DNA from: Datura wrightii | Lineage: Eukaryota; Streptophyta; Magnoliopsida; Solanales; Solanaceae | Assembly (NCBI GenBank): GCA_035772735.1 | Contig: JASDFA010000003.1 | Location: 60,136,501-60,200,500 of the forward strand | DNA length: 64,000 nt | Reading direction: 5' to 3' | Part shown: positions 55,108 through 64,000 of the stretch, in pieces | How positions within the stretch are numbered: the first letter of the stretch is position 1 | Layout: the number at the start of each line of letters is the position of its first letter | Notes under the pieces: generated by a model | Seen by the model: only the letters and a program-made list of their open reading frames with translations | Databases searched by the model: none | Told to the model about the DNA's origin: nothing | Position numbers and translations under genes: made by a program

Positions 55108-55115
55108 AAAGAACT
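55108..55115. other. Junction filler between opposed LTRs
   Basis: AAAGAACT is not part of either LTR as judged by comparison with ATH-1; it may include a target duplicate or repair filler. Confidence 0.5.
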
Positions 55116-56593
55116 TGTTCGCAGCTTGTACTGCTCGGGTTGGTATTAAATATTATCAACCGACATGCAAGTGCACGTGGTCAAACAAGTAATAAAGTGG
55201 CTAAGTAGCCAAGTATCGATCCAAGGAGGCTGCTCTAGATATGTAAAACTGCCTAGTTTACTATATTTCTATTCTATCCCTAACTATGTTAACAACAATC
55301 CAACCAAGAGTTGAGTGAGTTTTTGTTTCTAAACTATTTATATACTACAATTAATAACACTTATTTACTTTAGAATTTAGACAATGGATACGCACATGCC
55401 AAGGATAAGAACGAGTAATGAACTTGATAATCATGATAATTTAGTCATCCTCTTCTTCATGTTGCTAGCCAAGAACGTTGCCTAGAAATTAAAACTTTCG
55501 TATTTAATTTCACTTTAGAATCATAAACCATCCGTCTACATTTCTGTGATCAAATGCAATTTATGACCTATCACTACAATTCCGGTTCCTAAATTGACTA
55601 ATACGGCTTTCAAGTATATTTCTATCAAGGAAGCACATCAAAACCCAATTTTCCCAAATCAAGTTAAGAACAATACCCTATTAATTCACAACTTTCCAAT
55701 TTCGTGCTCTCTCGAGTGAAATTGGACTTTTTAGATATACATTAATGGTGGCCAATCAATAATGTAGTAAGCACAAGAATTAATAGAACAACATGCAAGA
55801 AGAAGAAGAAACCATATCAATTATCACCAAAATTCATTACACAAGTTCAAAACCTCAGCAAAGAAGGGAATTAGCCACTCATTCTTGGATTAATCATCCT
55901 AAAATGAGTGTAAATCATGTATACAATTGAAGGAAAGAAGAAAGGAAGAGAAGAAAACTCTTAGCTTTTCTATTCTTCAACTGCCACAAACCCACGTTCC
56001 TGCTCTCCACTTCTGAACTTAGTCTAAAAACTAAAAAAACTAAAAACTGATTAAAAAATAAACCTAAGTGTGCTATTTATACTAGTGGGAAATTTTTCCC
56101 GGAATAACAAGCAACGTGTCACGGAGGCCAACGCGGAGCACTGCCTCCGTGACACGGCGTGGACGCGGACCCTCTCTGGAAATTGCAGGGTGCGGATAAT
56201 TGGCCTCAATGTGGCACGGAGGCCATCGCGGAGTCCTGTCTCCGTGCCACGGAGCTGTCGCGAGGCCTCACTGGAATCTGCCAATTAATTTCCTCTCCAG
56301 GCAGTGTGCTACCGCAATGGCAGCGTGGCACGGCTACATCGCGGAGCCACTGTAAAATGTGCCATCCAAGGCCTTTTCCACGCTCGCATCCCAGTCCAAC
56401 TGCGACATAGTTTCAACACGCATTTTAGCTCTTAAAAATCACATTATCCTGCAAAACAAATGCTAATCATGTTGGTTAGTATAAATTCGCATTTTATTAA
56501 CAAATACATGATATTATATACACATTGCACAACAAACAAGGTAAAAATGATATGTTTGAGTATCACTTGGGCATATAAATCTGCCCAAGATCA
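55116..56593 (-). repeat. 3' LTR of ATH-3
   Basis: 1478 bp, full length, sense TGATCTTGGGC (56593) to GCGAACA (55116). Sense TATAAATA at 56081-56074. Hairpin cluster 56105-56345 and terminal hairpin 56589-56566. Polypurine tract lies at its sense start, so it is the 3' LTR of the element to its right. Confidence 0.9.
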
Positions 56594-56631
56594 CTTACCC
56601 CACACTTAAATCCTTGTTCGTCCTCGAACAA
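56594..56631 (-). other. Polypurine tract and AGGA-loop stem (ATH-3)
   Basis: Sense TTGTTCG-AGGA-CGAACAA (56631-56614), then GGATTTAAGTGTGGGGTAAG ending at 56594 next to the LTR. Confidence 0.83.
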
Positions 56632-58503
56632 CACATACACAAATCATGCACATCACATCTCAACCTTTGTCACTATGGTGCAACCATTTTACGCTACGGT
56701 CATACCGATTATTCAATTATTGCAAATCATCAAGAAAACATGCTTGGTCGTACAAGACAATGACCTTAATACATCGAGGCTTCCTAAACTTTTAAGAATT
56801 GATTCTTGATATCGGCAAACTCATGCAAATCAACTAATCAAGAAATCTGACACGAACATCAATCTTTCATCAAGCATGTACCCTCACAACTCGAGAGAAA
56901 CTTCCCCTTTTTTGTTCGTGCAGCACACAAACATGCAAGTAGGGGCATATAAAAATTACTTTCACTCTCTCTCCCAAAAGAATTCACATGCATCATGTCA
57001 TGACCCATAGGCTTTCCCTTAGTGTATTACTCCACTAATATAAAGAAATGCAATGTAGGATCAAATAGGACTTTTAATGGGTTGTAACTGGGCTATGGAT
57101 CTAGTATCTATATATTGGATTAGCCAATAATAGTCGCTAGCATCCTTAAGCGCCTTTTCAACTCACTCCCATCGACTCATGGACATTGTTCCTCTCTTTT
57201 CTCTTTTTCTCCCATTCATGCTGGTTTACTTTCATACAGCCCATTTCATCAGGCACACTTGACACAAAACAGAGGGTTTTCATGTACCCTCACTATTATT
57301 TAATTACAACTAGTGCCTCTTCAACATCCTCTTTTCTTTCCTCACCTTGCTTTTCTTTTCTTTTCACTCTTTTCACTCTTTAACACTTTGGGAAACATTT
57401 TCTGTTCTTTGTAAGCGCTTAAGAGCTTCTTATAGACTTTAAGACTAATGAAAAGAAGGAATAAAGCTTAGTTCATATAAATCTGGACAAAAGAAAGAAA
57501 TCGGCTAAAGGCTCAACGGGCTGACTAGGGTATACAACATATAAAAAGGTAGAATTTGCCAAGAAAAAAAAATGGAAACTAAAGGTTAAAACAAAGAAAT
57601 GCCTACATCCTTTCCGACACTTCACCTCCTTCATTTCGTTTTGTATACACACCAGGCAAGTTCTAGACAATTCACAATGACATGGAATAGCAAAACCTCA
57701 CTCACACTTCATGCACATGCTCGAATCAAGATTCATTCACAGACTCTTTAATTAGTCAATTACATGAATTCAAGATTAAGCCTCAATCATAATGAACCAA
57801 ATTCTATAGCCTAGGTAACTCAACATATTTACAAAATTGCATGCTTTCAAACGAATCATTTTCACATTTTGAACATCAATTACAACACGCAACGAAATTT
57901 TAGCAACCATAACCAACTACAGTTTATTGATGCAATCCACCAAAGAAACTAAAAACAAAACATCTACTCCTATCGACTACATTTCCCTTAAGACGGTCGT
58001 CATCCATCCATTATAGGGAACGGTCACTAACTATGACCTCGGTTCAATGGGACTATTCTCGGTAAAAGAACCGAAAACAAACTCCGAGAAACCCAAAAAT
58101 AAAACTTCAAAATTTTTGCAACACATCGATCATTTCGATAGAAAATATTTACAAAATATTTTGATAAGTGCAAAATCTTTTCGCAAAAATTTTGAAAAAT
58201 ATCGATCATATCGATAAAGAAAAAAAAATATTTACAAAATTTACAAAATATTTACAAAGGCAACCATAACTTTCAAAAACACACATCATTAGCCACAAAT
58301 GAATATATACACATAAATCACAAATCAGTTCACAACAACAGGGAAAGCACAAACATACATAAACGTCAAGGAAAAATTATACAACAAATTTAGAGCCTAT
58401 GTCCCAGCACCTAACTACTCCCCACCCCACACTTAAATCGAACACAGTCCCCAGTGTTCACAACAATACAAAGCACAAAATTTTGGGTGGTGAAACTCCC
58501 TGC
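56632..58503 (-). other. Non-coding 3' region of ATH-3
   Basis: No supported ORF. Contains the block shared with ATH-NA (57969-58010) and a second polypurine-like tract ATTTAAGTGTGGGGTGGGGAG (sense, 58438-58418; 21 bases, of which the first 15 equal the true tract) just after the third-ORF stop. Confidence 0.75.
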
Positions 58504-59371
58504 TCAGTCGAAATATTCGACTTCCTCATCCGGTGCTGCGGCCTCGTCGCCCATATCTGAATCAGCTCCATCGCCGTCATCGGAATCCACATCAGAGTCC
58601 TCACGACGTGTCTCCTCATCAGTAGGGACGTCGTCATCAGTCGGCTCCACAAAGGCTGGCCCCACCTTGCATAAAGCTCTGGCGTTATCACCAAAGGGGT
58701 AGTCCAGCTCCAGCTGCCATAATTCATCCTCGGTGGCTGGTCTCCCACCTATCCGTAGCTGCAGCATCTGCATGCCGAACATACGGGGCATATACTGGTC
58801 GTCACGAGCATGTCGCTCGCCCAGAGTCAGCACCGGTCCGTGTGTAGTGTCGGGGGCCTTGGTCTTTGTCACATCAAGGGCCCTCCGCTCCAACTGCGGA
58901 ATGTAATCCAAGGCTTCTTCCTCAACATCGAGGCCTCGGAGGAAGGTGGTGATGAGTCCGCCAAACCCGTATCTGTGGCCCTGGTGTAGTCTGGCTCTCT
59001 TTATGGCGGATATTATGACCGCCCCCACATTAATCTCAAGCCCTTTCATAAGGGCATACACCAGGCAGACACGGTCCCGGGTCACGTCTGTCATATGCAC
59101 TCCCGGGATCAGACACGAACATACAATTTTTAGCCAGATTCTGGCCTCCCTGTTCATGTGCGAATAAGGCAGAGTCTGGTGGTAACCCCTCTCTTTGTGT
59201 CTACTCCATCGGGCTGTGGATCGAGCCCCACACAACGTACGTCTGATGTCAGCATACGGTGGGGTGATGTTGAGCTGGCGGAGAACGTGGGCGTCTGTGT
59301 CCCGCGCTCCAACGATGGCATTCAGCTGCTGGGGTTCCAGAGTGATAATATGCCCTCTGATTTTAATAGTG
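58504..59371 (-). pseudogene. Third ORF, putative plant transposon protein (ATH-3), 5' truncated
   Basis: Open in frame from the break at 59371 to TGA/TAG-side end 58504, about 288 codons. It starts inside the domain (KIRGHIITLEPQQLNAIVGA) and continues GARSTARWSRHKERGYHQTL, REARIWLKIVCSCLIPGVHM and GLEINVGAVIISAIKRARLH. It ends with a very acidic tail (TDDDVPTDEETRREDSDVDS ... EEVEYFD). The Arg codon CGA at ARW is intact, whereas ATH-4 has TGA. This family is recurrent at the env-like position of Athila elements; its role is not known to me. No start codon remains. Confidence 0.75.
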
Positions 59372-59714
59372 TGAGCTGATGCGCAGGCACACTGGAAATT
59401 GCTAGTTTTATTTCTGCCCAGGCAGTATGCTACCGCGATGGCAGCGTGGCACGGCTACATCGCGGAGCCACTGTAAAATGTGCCATCCAAGGCCTTTTCC
59501 ACGCTCGCATCCCAGTCCAACTCCGACATAGTTCCAACACGCATTTTAGCTCCTAAAAATCACATTATCCTGCAAAACAAATGCTAATCATGTTGGTTAG
59601 TATAAATTCGCATTTTATTAACAAATACATGATGTTATATACACATTGCACAACAAACAAGGTAAAAATGATACCTTTGAGTATCACTTGGGCATATAAA
59701 TCTGCCGAAGATCA
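59372..59714 (-). repeat. 3' LTR of ATH-4, truncated
   Basis: Only the sense-start 343 bp remain. Its inner end (CTGATGCGCAGGCACACTGG) matches the ATH-1 LTR variant (2977-2997) better than the neighbouring ATH-3 LTR, so it is not a simple copy of the latter. One mismatch in the terminal hairpin (CTGCCGAAG). Confidence 0.82.
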
Positions 59715-59752
59715 CTTACCCCACACTTAAATCCTTGTTCGTCCTCGAACAA

Positions 59753-61630
59753 CACATACACAAATCATGCACATCACATCTCAACCTTTGTCACTATGGT
59801 GCAACCATTTTACGCTACGGTCATACCGATTATTCAATTCTTGCAAATCATCAATAAAACATGCTTGGTCGTACAAGACAATGACCTTAATACATCGAGG
59901 CTTCCTAAACTTTTAAGAATTGATTCTTGATATCGGCAAACTCATGCAAATCAACTAATCAAGAAATCTGACACGAACATCAATCTTTCATCAAGCATGT
60001 ACCCTCACAACTCGAGAGAAACTTCCCCTTTTTTTTTATTTTATGTGCAGCACACAAACATGCAAGTAGGGGCATATAAAAATTACTTTCACTCTCTCTC
60101 CCAAAAGAATTCACATGCATCATGTCATGACCCATAGGCTTGCTCTTAGTGTATTACTCCACTAATATAAAGAAATGCAATGTAGGATCAAATAGGACTT
60201 TTAATGGGTTGTAACTGGGCTATGGATCTAGTATATATATATATTGGATTAGCCAATAATAGTCGCTAGCATCCTTAAGCACCTTTTCAACTCATTCCCA
60301 TCGACTCATGGACATTGTTCCTCACTTTTCTCTTTTTCTCCCATTCATGCTGGTTTACTTTCATACAGCCCATTTCATCAGGCACACTTGACACAAAACA
60401 GAGGGTTTTCATGTACCCTCACTATCATTTAATTACAACTAGTGCCTCTTCAACATCATCTTTTCTTTCCTCACCTTGCTTTTCTTTTCTTTTCACTCTT
60501 TTCACTCTTTAACACTTTGGGAAACATTTTCTGTTCTTTGTAAGCGCTTAAGAGCTTCTTATAGACTTTAAGGCTAATGAAAAGAAGGAATAAAGCTTAG
60601 TTCATATAAATCTGGACAAAAGAAAGAAATCGGCTAAAGGCTCAACGGGCTGACTAGGGTATACAACATATAAAAAGGTAGAATTTGCCAAGAAAAAAAA
60701 TGGAAACTAAAGGTTAAAACAAAGAAATGCCTACATCCTTTCCGACACTGCACCTCCTTCATTTCGTTTTGTATACACACCAGGAAAGTTCTAGACAATT
60801 CACAATGACATGGAATAGCAAAACCTCACTCACACTTCATGCACATGCTCGAATCAAGATTCATTCACAGACTCTTTAATTAGTCAATTACATGAATTCA
60901 AGATTAAGCCTCAATCATAATGAACCAAATTCTATAGCCTAGGTAACTCAACATATTTACAAAATTGCATGCTTTCAAACGAATCATTTTCACATTTTGA
61001 ACATCAATTACAACACGCAACGAAATTTTAGCAACCATAACCAACTACAGTTTATTGATGCAATCCACCAAAGAAACTAAAAACAAAACATCTACTCCTA
61101 TCGACTACATTTCCCTTAAGACGGTCGTCATCCATCCATCATAGGGAACGGTCACTAACTATGACCTCGGTTCAATGGGACTATTCTCGGTAAAAGAACC
61201 GAAAACAAACTCCGAGAAACCCAAAAATAAAACTTCAAAATTTTTGCAACACATCGATCATTTCGATAGAAAATATTTACAAAATATTTTGATAAGTGCA
61301 AAATCTTTTCGCAAAAATTTTGAAAAATATCGATCATATCGATAAAGAAAAAAAATATTTACAAAATTTACAAAATATTTACAAAGGCAACCATAACTTT
61401 CAAAAACACACATCATTAGCCACAAATGAATATATACACATAAATCACAAATCAGTTCACAACAACAGGGCAAGCACAAACATACATAAACGTCAAGGAA
61501 AAATTATACAGCAAATTTAGAGCCTATGTCCCAGCACCGAACTACTCCCCACCCCACACTTAAATCGAACACTATCCCCAGTGTTCACAACAATACAAAG
61601 TGCAAAATTTTGGGTGGTGAAACTCCCTGC
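59753..61630 (-). other. Non-coding 3' region of ATH-4
   Basis: Near-identical to 56632-58503 with few substitutions and short indels (for example an altered T-run at 60027-60045). Includes the second polypurine-like tract at 61544-61565. No ORF. Confidence 0.8.
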
Positions 61631-62851
61631 TCAGTCGAAATATTCGACTTCCTCATCCGGTGCTGCGGCCTCGTCGCCCATATCTGAATCAGCTCCATCG
61701 CCGTCATCGGACTCCACATTAGAGTCCTCACGACGTGTCTCCTCATCAGTAGGGACGTCGTCATCAGTCGGATCCACAAAGGCTGGCCCCACCTTGCATA
61801 AAGCTCTGGCGTTCTCGCCAAAGGGGTAGTCCAGCTCCAGCTGCCATAATTCATCCTCGGTGGCTGGTCTCCCACCTATCCGTAGCTGCAGCATCTGCAT
61901 GCCGAACATACGGGCCATATACTGGTCGTCACGAGCATGTCGCTCGCCCAGAGTCAGCACCGGTCCGTGTGTAGTGTCGGGGGCCTTGGTCTTTATCACA
62001 TCAAGCGCCCTCCGCTCCAACTGCGGAATGTAATCCAAGGCTTCTTCCTCAACGTCGAGGCCTCGGAGGAAGGTGGTGATAAGTCCGCCAAACCCGTATT
62101 TGTGGCCCTGGTGTAGTCTGGCTCTCTTCATGGCGGATATTATGACCGCCCCCACATTAATCTCAAGCCCTTTCATAAGGGCATACACCAGGCAGACACG
62201 GTCCCGGGTCACGTCTGTCATATGCACTCCCGGGATCAGACACGAACATACAATTTTTAGCCAGATTCTGGCCTCCCTGTTCATGTGCGAATAAGGCAGA
62301 GTCTGGTGGTAACCCCTCTCTTTGTGTCTAATCCATCAGGCTGTGGATCGAGCCCCACACAACGTACGTCTGATGTCGGCGTACGGTGGGGTGATGTTTA
62401 ACTGGCGGAGGATGTGGGCGTCTGTGTCCCGCGCTCCCACGATGGCATTAAACTGCTGGGGTTCCAGAGTGACAATCTGCCCTCTGATTTTAATAGTATG
62501 GCTCCTGATGGCCGGGTTCCAGCTGGCGTAGAATTCCCGGACCAAGTGAAGGTTGCACTTCTTGGGCTCCTGAAAGATAAAGCTGAGCCCAGCTGCCTCA
62601 ATCCTCTGTACGATGCGAGGGAACTCCTGTGCAAGTGGTTCCCTTGCAATATATTCTTCCGGGAAGTACTTGTTCTCCTTATGCTTTGCGTACCACTTCT
62701 TTCCTTCCTCGGTAACCCATCGTGTTCCGTATCGTCGGTGTTGACCGCGTGGAACAGCAGGTGCAGCTGGGACAGCAGTACCCAGTCTCATTATCTTTCT
62801 GCCGGTGCCTGAGGTTGAAGCACCCTTGCCTTTATCTTGTCGGCTGGCCAT
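61631..62851 (-). pseudogene. Third ORF, putative plant transposon protein (ATH-4), one nonsense codon
   Basis: Full-length, about 405 codons: ATG at 62851, six bases after an acceptor-like TTGACAG. Basic head MASRQDKGKGASTSGTGRK, RYGTRWVTEEGKKWYAKHKE, then the domain core (LHLVREFYASWNPAIRSHTI, TLEPQQFNAIVGARDTDAHI, PPYADIRRTLCGARSTA). A TGA follows at 62338-62336, where ATH-3 has CGA (a CpG transition). The rest is open to 61631 with the same acidic tail. Apart from that codon it looks recently functional. Role unknown; neither transposase catalytic residues nor membrane segments are evident. Confidence 0.8.
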
Positions 62852-63720
62852 TGTACCTGTCAATTTACACAAACAAGCACAACGTTAAGCTAAAAAACTT
62901 GTTAGCTTCGACTAAGGTCGGGTTAAACAAAATTTACCCCACACTTAGTCTTTAACAATATTTACAACATTTTAGCAAGGATAGCTCTATTTACACCTCA
63001 AACACAATCAACTATAACATATTGCTTAGTGCGTTCACAAAAATTCGACAGCATAACGGCTAGCGAACTACTCAGACTTCATACAGCTAACCCAATCCTA
63101 CTATCGACAACTATTCACCCATAGCACTTAGCAACAATAACAACAACAAAATAGAAACAACAATACAAACATTTTATATACAACTAATCTAATCAATTCA
63201 ACCAATTCACATATTACGCAATTTCCCACAACAATTCGAGAATTAGTCGTCTTTCAACAATTATTCAATATTTACCACGATTTATCTCAAATAATAAACA
63301 CACCCCGGCATCAATTTCGTCAAACTATCAAGTTACCCAAGTTAAAATTCAACAACCCCAAGCCCTAGAATGCAATTCGACAATCAAAATTGAACTATTC
63401 AATCAATAGATAAGTTCAAACATCAACTACAACAATCCGAACATAATCAATCACAAAATAATTCACGTCATGTGTAATTTCTACCTAGGGTGATATATCT
63501 CACCTCACATGCTCAAAATCAACAAAAATCGCCAAAAATTTGAGATAGATGATGAAAACATACCTTGGAATTGAAGAATCGACGAAAACTTGACGTTTTC
63601 CTTGCCTATTAACGTGGCACAGAGCTTGGGGGTAGGGGAATGGGTGTTTGGTCGCGGAGGGTAGAGGGAATGGGGAAAAATGGGCGAAAATCGGGGGTTT
63701 ATTTAAAGGAAACACGCGGG
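62852..63720 (-). promoter_or_regulatory. Putative internal promoter, leader and intron for ATH-4 third ORF
   Basis: Sense order: TATA-like TTTAAATA (63707-63700), pyrimidine-rich leader, donor CCAAG|GTATGTTTTC (intron from 63563), about 707 bases, acceptor AATTGACAG ending 62857, ATG 62851. The intron candidate carries another CTAAGTGTGGGGTAAA (62950-62934). The palindrome cluster lies directly upstream of the TATA. Not tested. Confidence 0.48.
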
Positions 63721-63763
63721 TCACCCGGAAACCCGGTGTGACCCGGCACTGGGATAAGGGCAA

Positions 63764-63902
63764 CGTGTCACGGAGGGTAACGCGGAGACCCTCCTCCGTG
63801 ACACGGAGCCAACGCGTTGGCTTACTGGAATTTTTTAAAAAAATTCCAGATTTGCCTTCAACGTGTCACGGAGGGTAACGCGGAGCATTGCCTCCGTGAC
63901 AC
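63764..63902. repeat. Internal triple palindrome cluster (ATH-4)
   Basis: GTGTCACGGAGG...CCTCCGTGACAC (63764-63804), CTGGAATTTTTT/AAAAAATTCCAG (63825-63849) and GTGTCACGGAGG...CCTCCGTGACAC (63863-63902). The outer two match the U3 hairpins of the Athila LTRs. Confidence 0.8.
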
Positions 63903-64000
63903 GGCGCCAACGCGCCAGTGCTCTGTTTCACCATCAAATTTTATTTTTCATACCTCGCCTCGTTTCCTCGATTCCAAGTATTTTTCCTCCGGTTACCTGA

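Larger units (their letters stand above)
55116..59371 (-). mobile_element. ATH-3, Athila-like element, 3' part only
   Basis: Third ORF lacking its 5' end, non-coding 3' region, polypurine tract and 3' LTR. Broken at 59371 inside the third ORF, where ATH-4 LTR sequence begins. Confidence 0.82.
59372..64000 (-). mobile_element. ATH-4, Athila-like element, 3' part, running off the window
   Basis: Truncated 3' LTR, polypurine tract (59715-59732), AGGA-loop stem (59735-59752), non-coding 3' region, complete-length third ORF, putative leader intron, internal promoter and palindrome cluster. Positions 59715-62497 repeat 56594-59371 at near identity. Confidence 0.83.

Noticed and set aside
54153..56593. 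Foldback DNA transposon or MITE
   Set aside because: Arms carry LTR termini, TATA box and polypurine tract; they are two LTRs in opposite orientation.
62414..62812. 132-codon plus-strand frame
   Set aside because: Antisense shadow of the third ORF of ATH-4.

Overview
The window looks like plant heterochromatin. I see no host gene, tRNA, rRNA or CRISPR array; essentially every base belongs to Ty3/gypsy LTR retrotransposons inserted into one another. Two groups are present. The first is Del/Tekay-type chromoviruses: initiator-Met primer site TGGTATCAGAGC, about 2.3-2.6 kb LTRs starting TGT(A/T)ATACC and ending GGGTCGTGACA-like, and a chromodomain-like integrase tail. The second is Athila-like elements: tRNA-Asp primer site TGGCGCCGTTGCCGGGGA, a DLGA-type protease, and a third ORF of the putative plant transposon protein type. 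The LTR families resemble those I associate with Solanaceae, but species cannot be fixed from the sequence. Element names (ATH, GPB, GPC, TEK) are my own labels.

Layout. 1-3315: left-truncated ATH-1 (minus) with gag, primer site and 5' LTR, inserted in the LTR of GPB-2 (minus; 3316-3584 and 22358-23019). TEK-1 (minus, 3585-22357) sits inside that LTR, and its own 5' LTR is split by GPB-1 (plus, 12280-20899, target duplication ACTTT/ACATT). 23020-23919 is an unassigned LTR-like piece and 23920-24160 is a chromoviral LTR scrap. GPC (plus) starts at 24161; its gag is split by ATH-NA (plus, 26753-34460, target duplication GGAAT) and its third ORF by a minus chromoviral LTR, TEK-2 (37811-39820). 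TEK-2 is split by TEK-3 (plus, 39821-54152), whose integrase is split by TEK-4 (minus, 46183-52399) and whose 3' LTR is broken by ATH-2, a plus Athila LTR (54153-55107). That LTR lies head-to-head with the minus ATH-3 LTR (55116-56593), giving a roughly 950-bp-arm inverted repeat. The 3' halves of two minus Athila elements, ATH-3 and ATH-4, then follow as a near-identical duplication (56594-59371 and 59715-62497), and ATH-4 runs off the right edge.

How the parts work together. The chromoviruses carry remnants of gag, protease, RT, RNase H and integrase, all broken. GPB-1 and ATH-NA have both LTRs, primer site, polypurine tract and target duplications but only gag and protease, so they must have been moved by another element's RT and integrase. 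The Athila-like elements show unexplained non-coding architecture: a two-hairpin block just after the protease; what looks like a second promoter plus 5' intron in front of the third ORF, carrying the same family-specific short motif as the LTR; a leader-intron signature in front of gag; repeated polypurine-tract-like motifs; and a stem with an invariant AGGA loop upstream of the polypurine tract that is also present in the chromoviruses. All coding calls come from my own reading without database searches.
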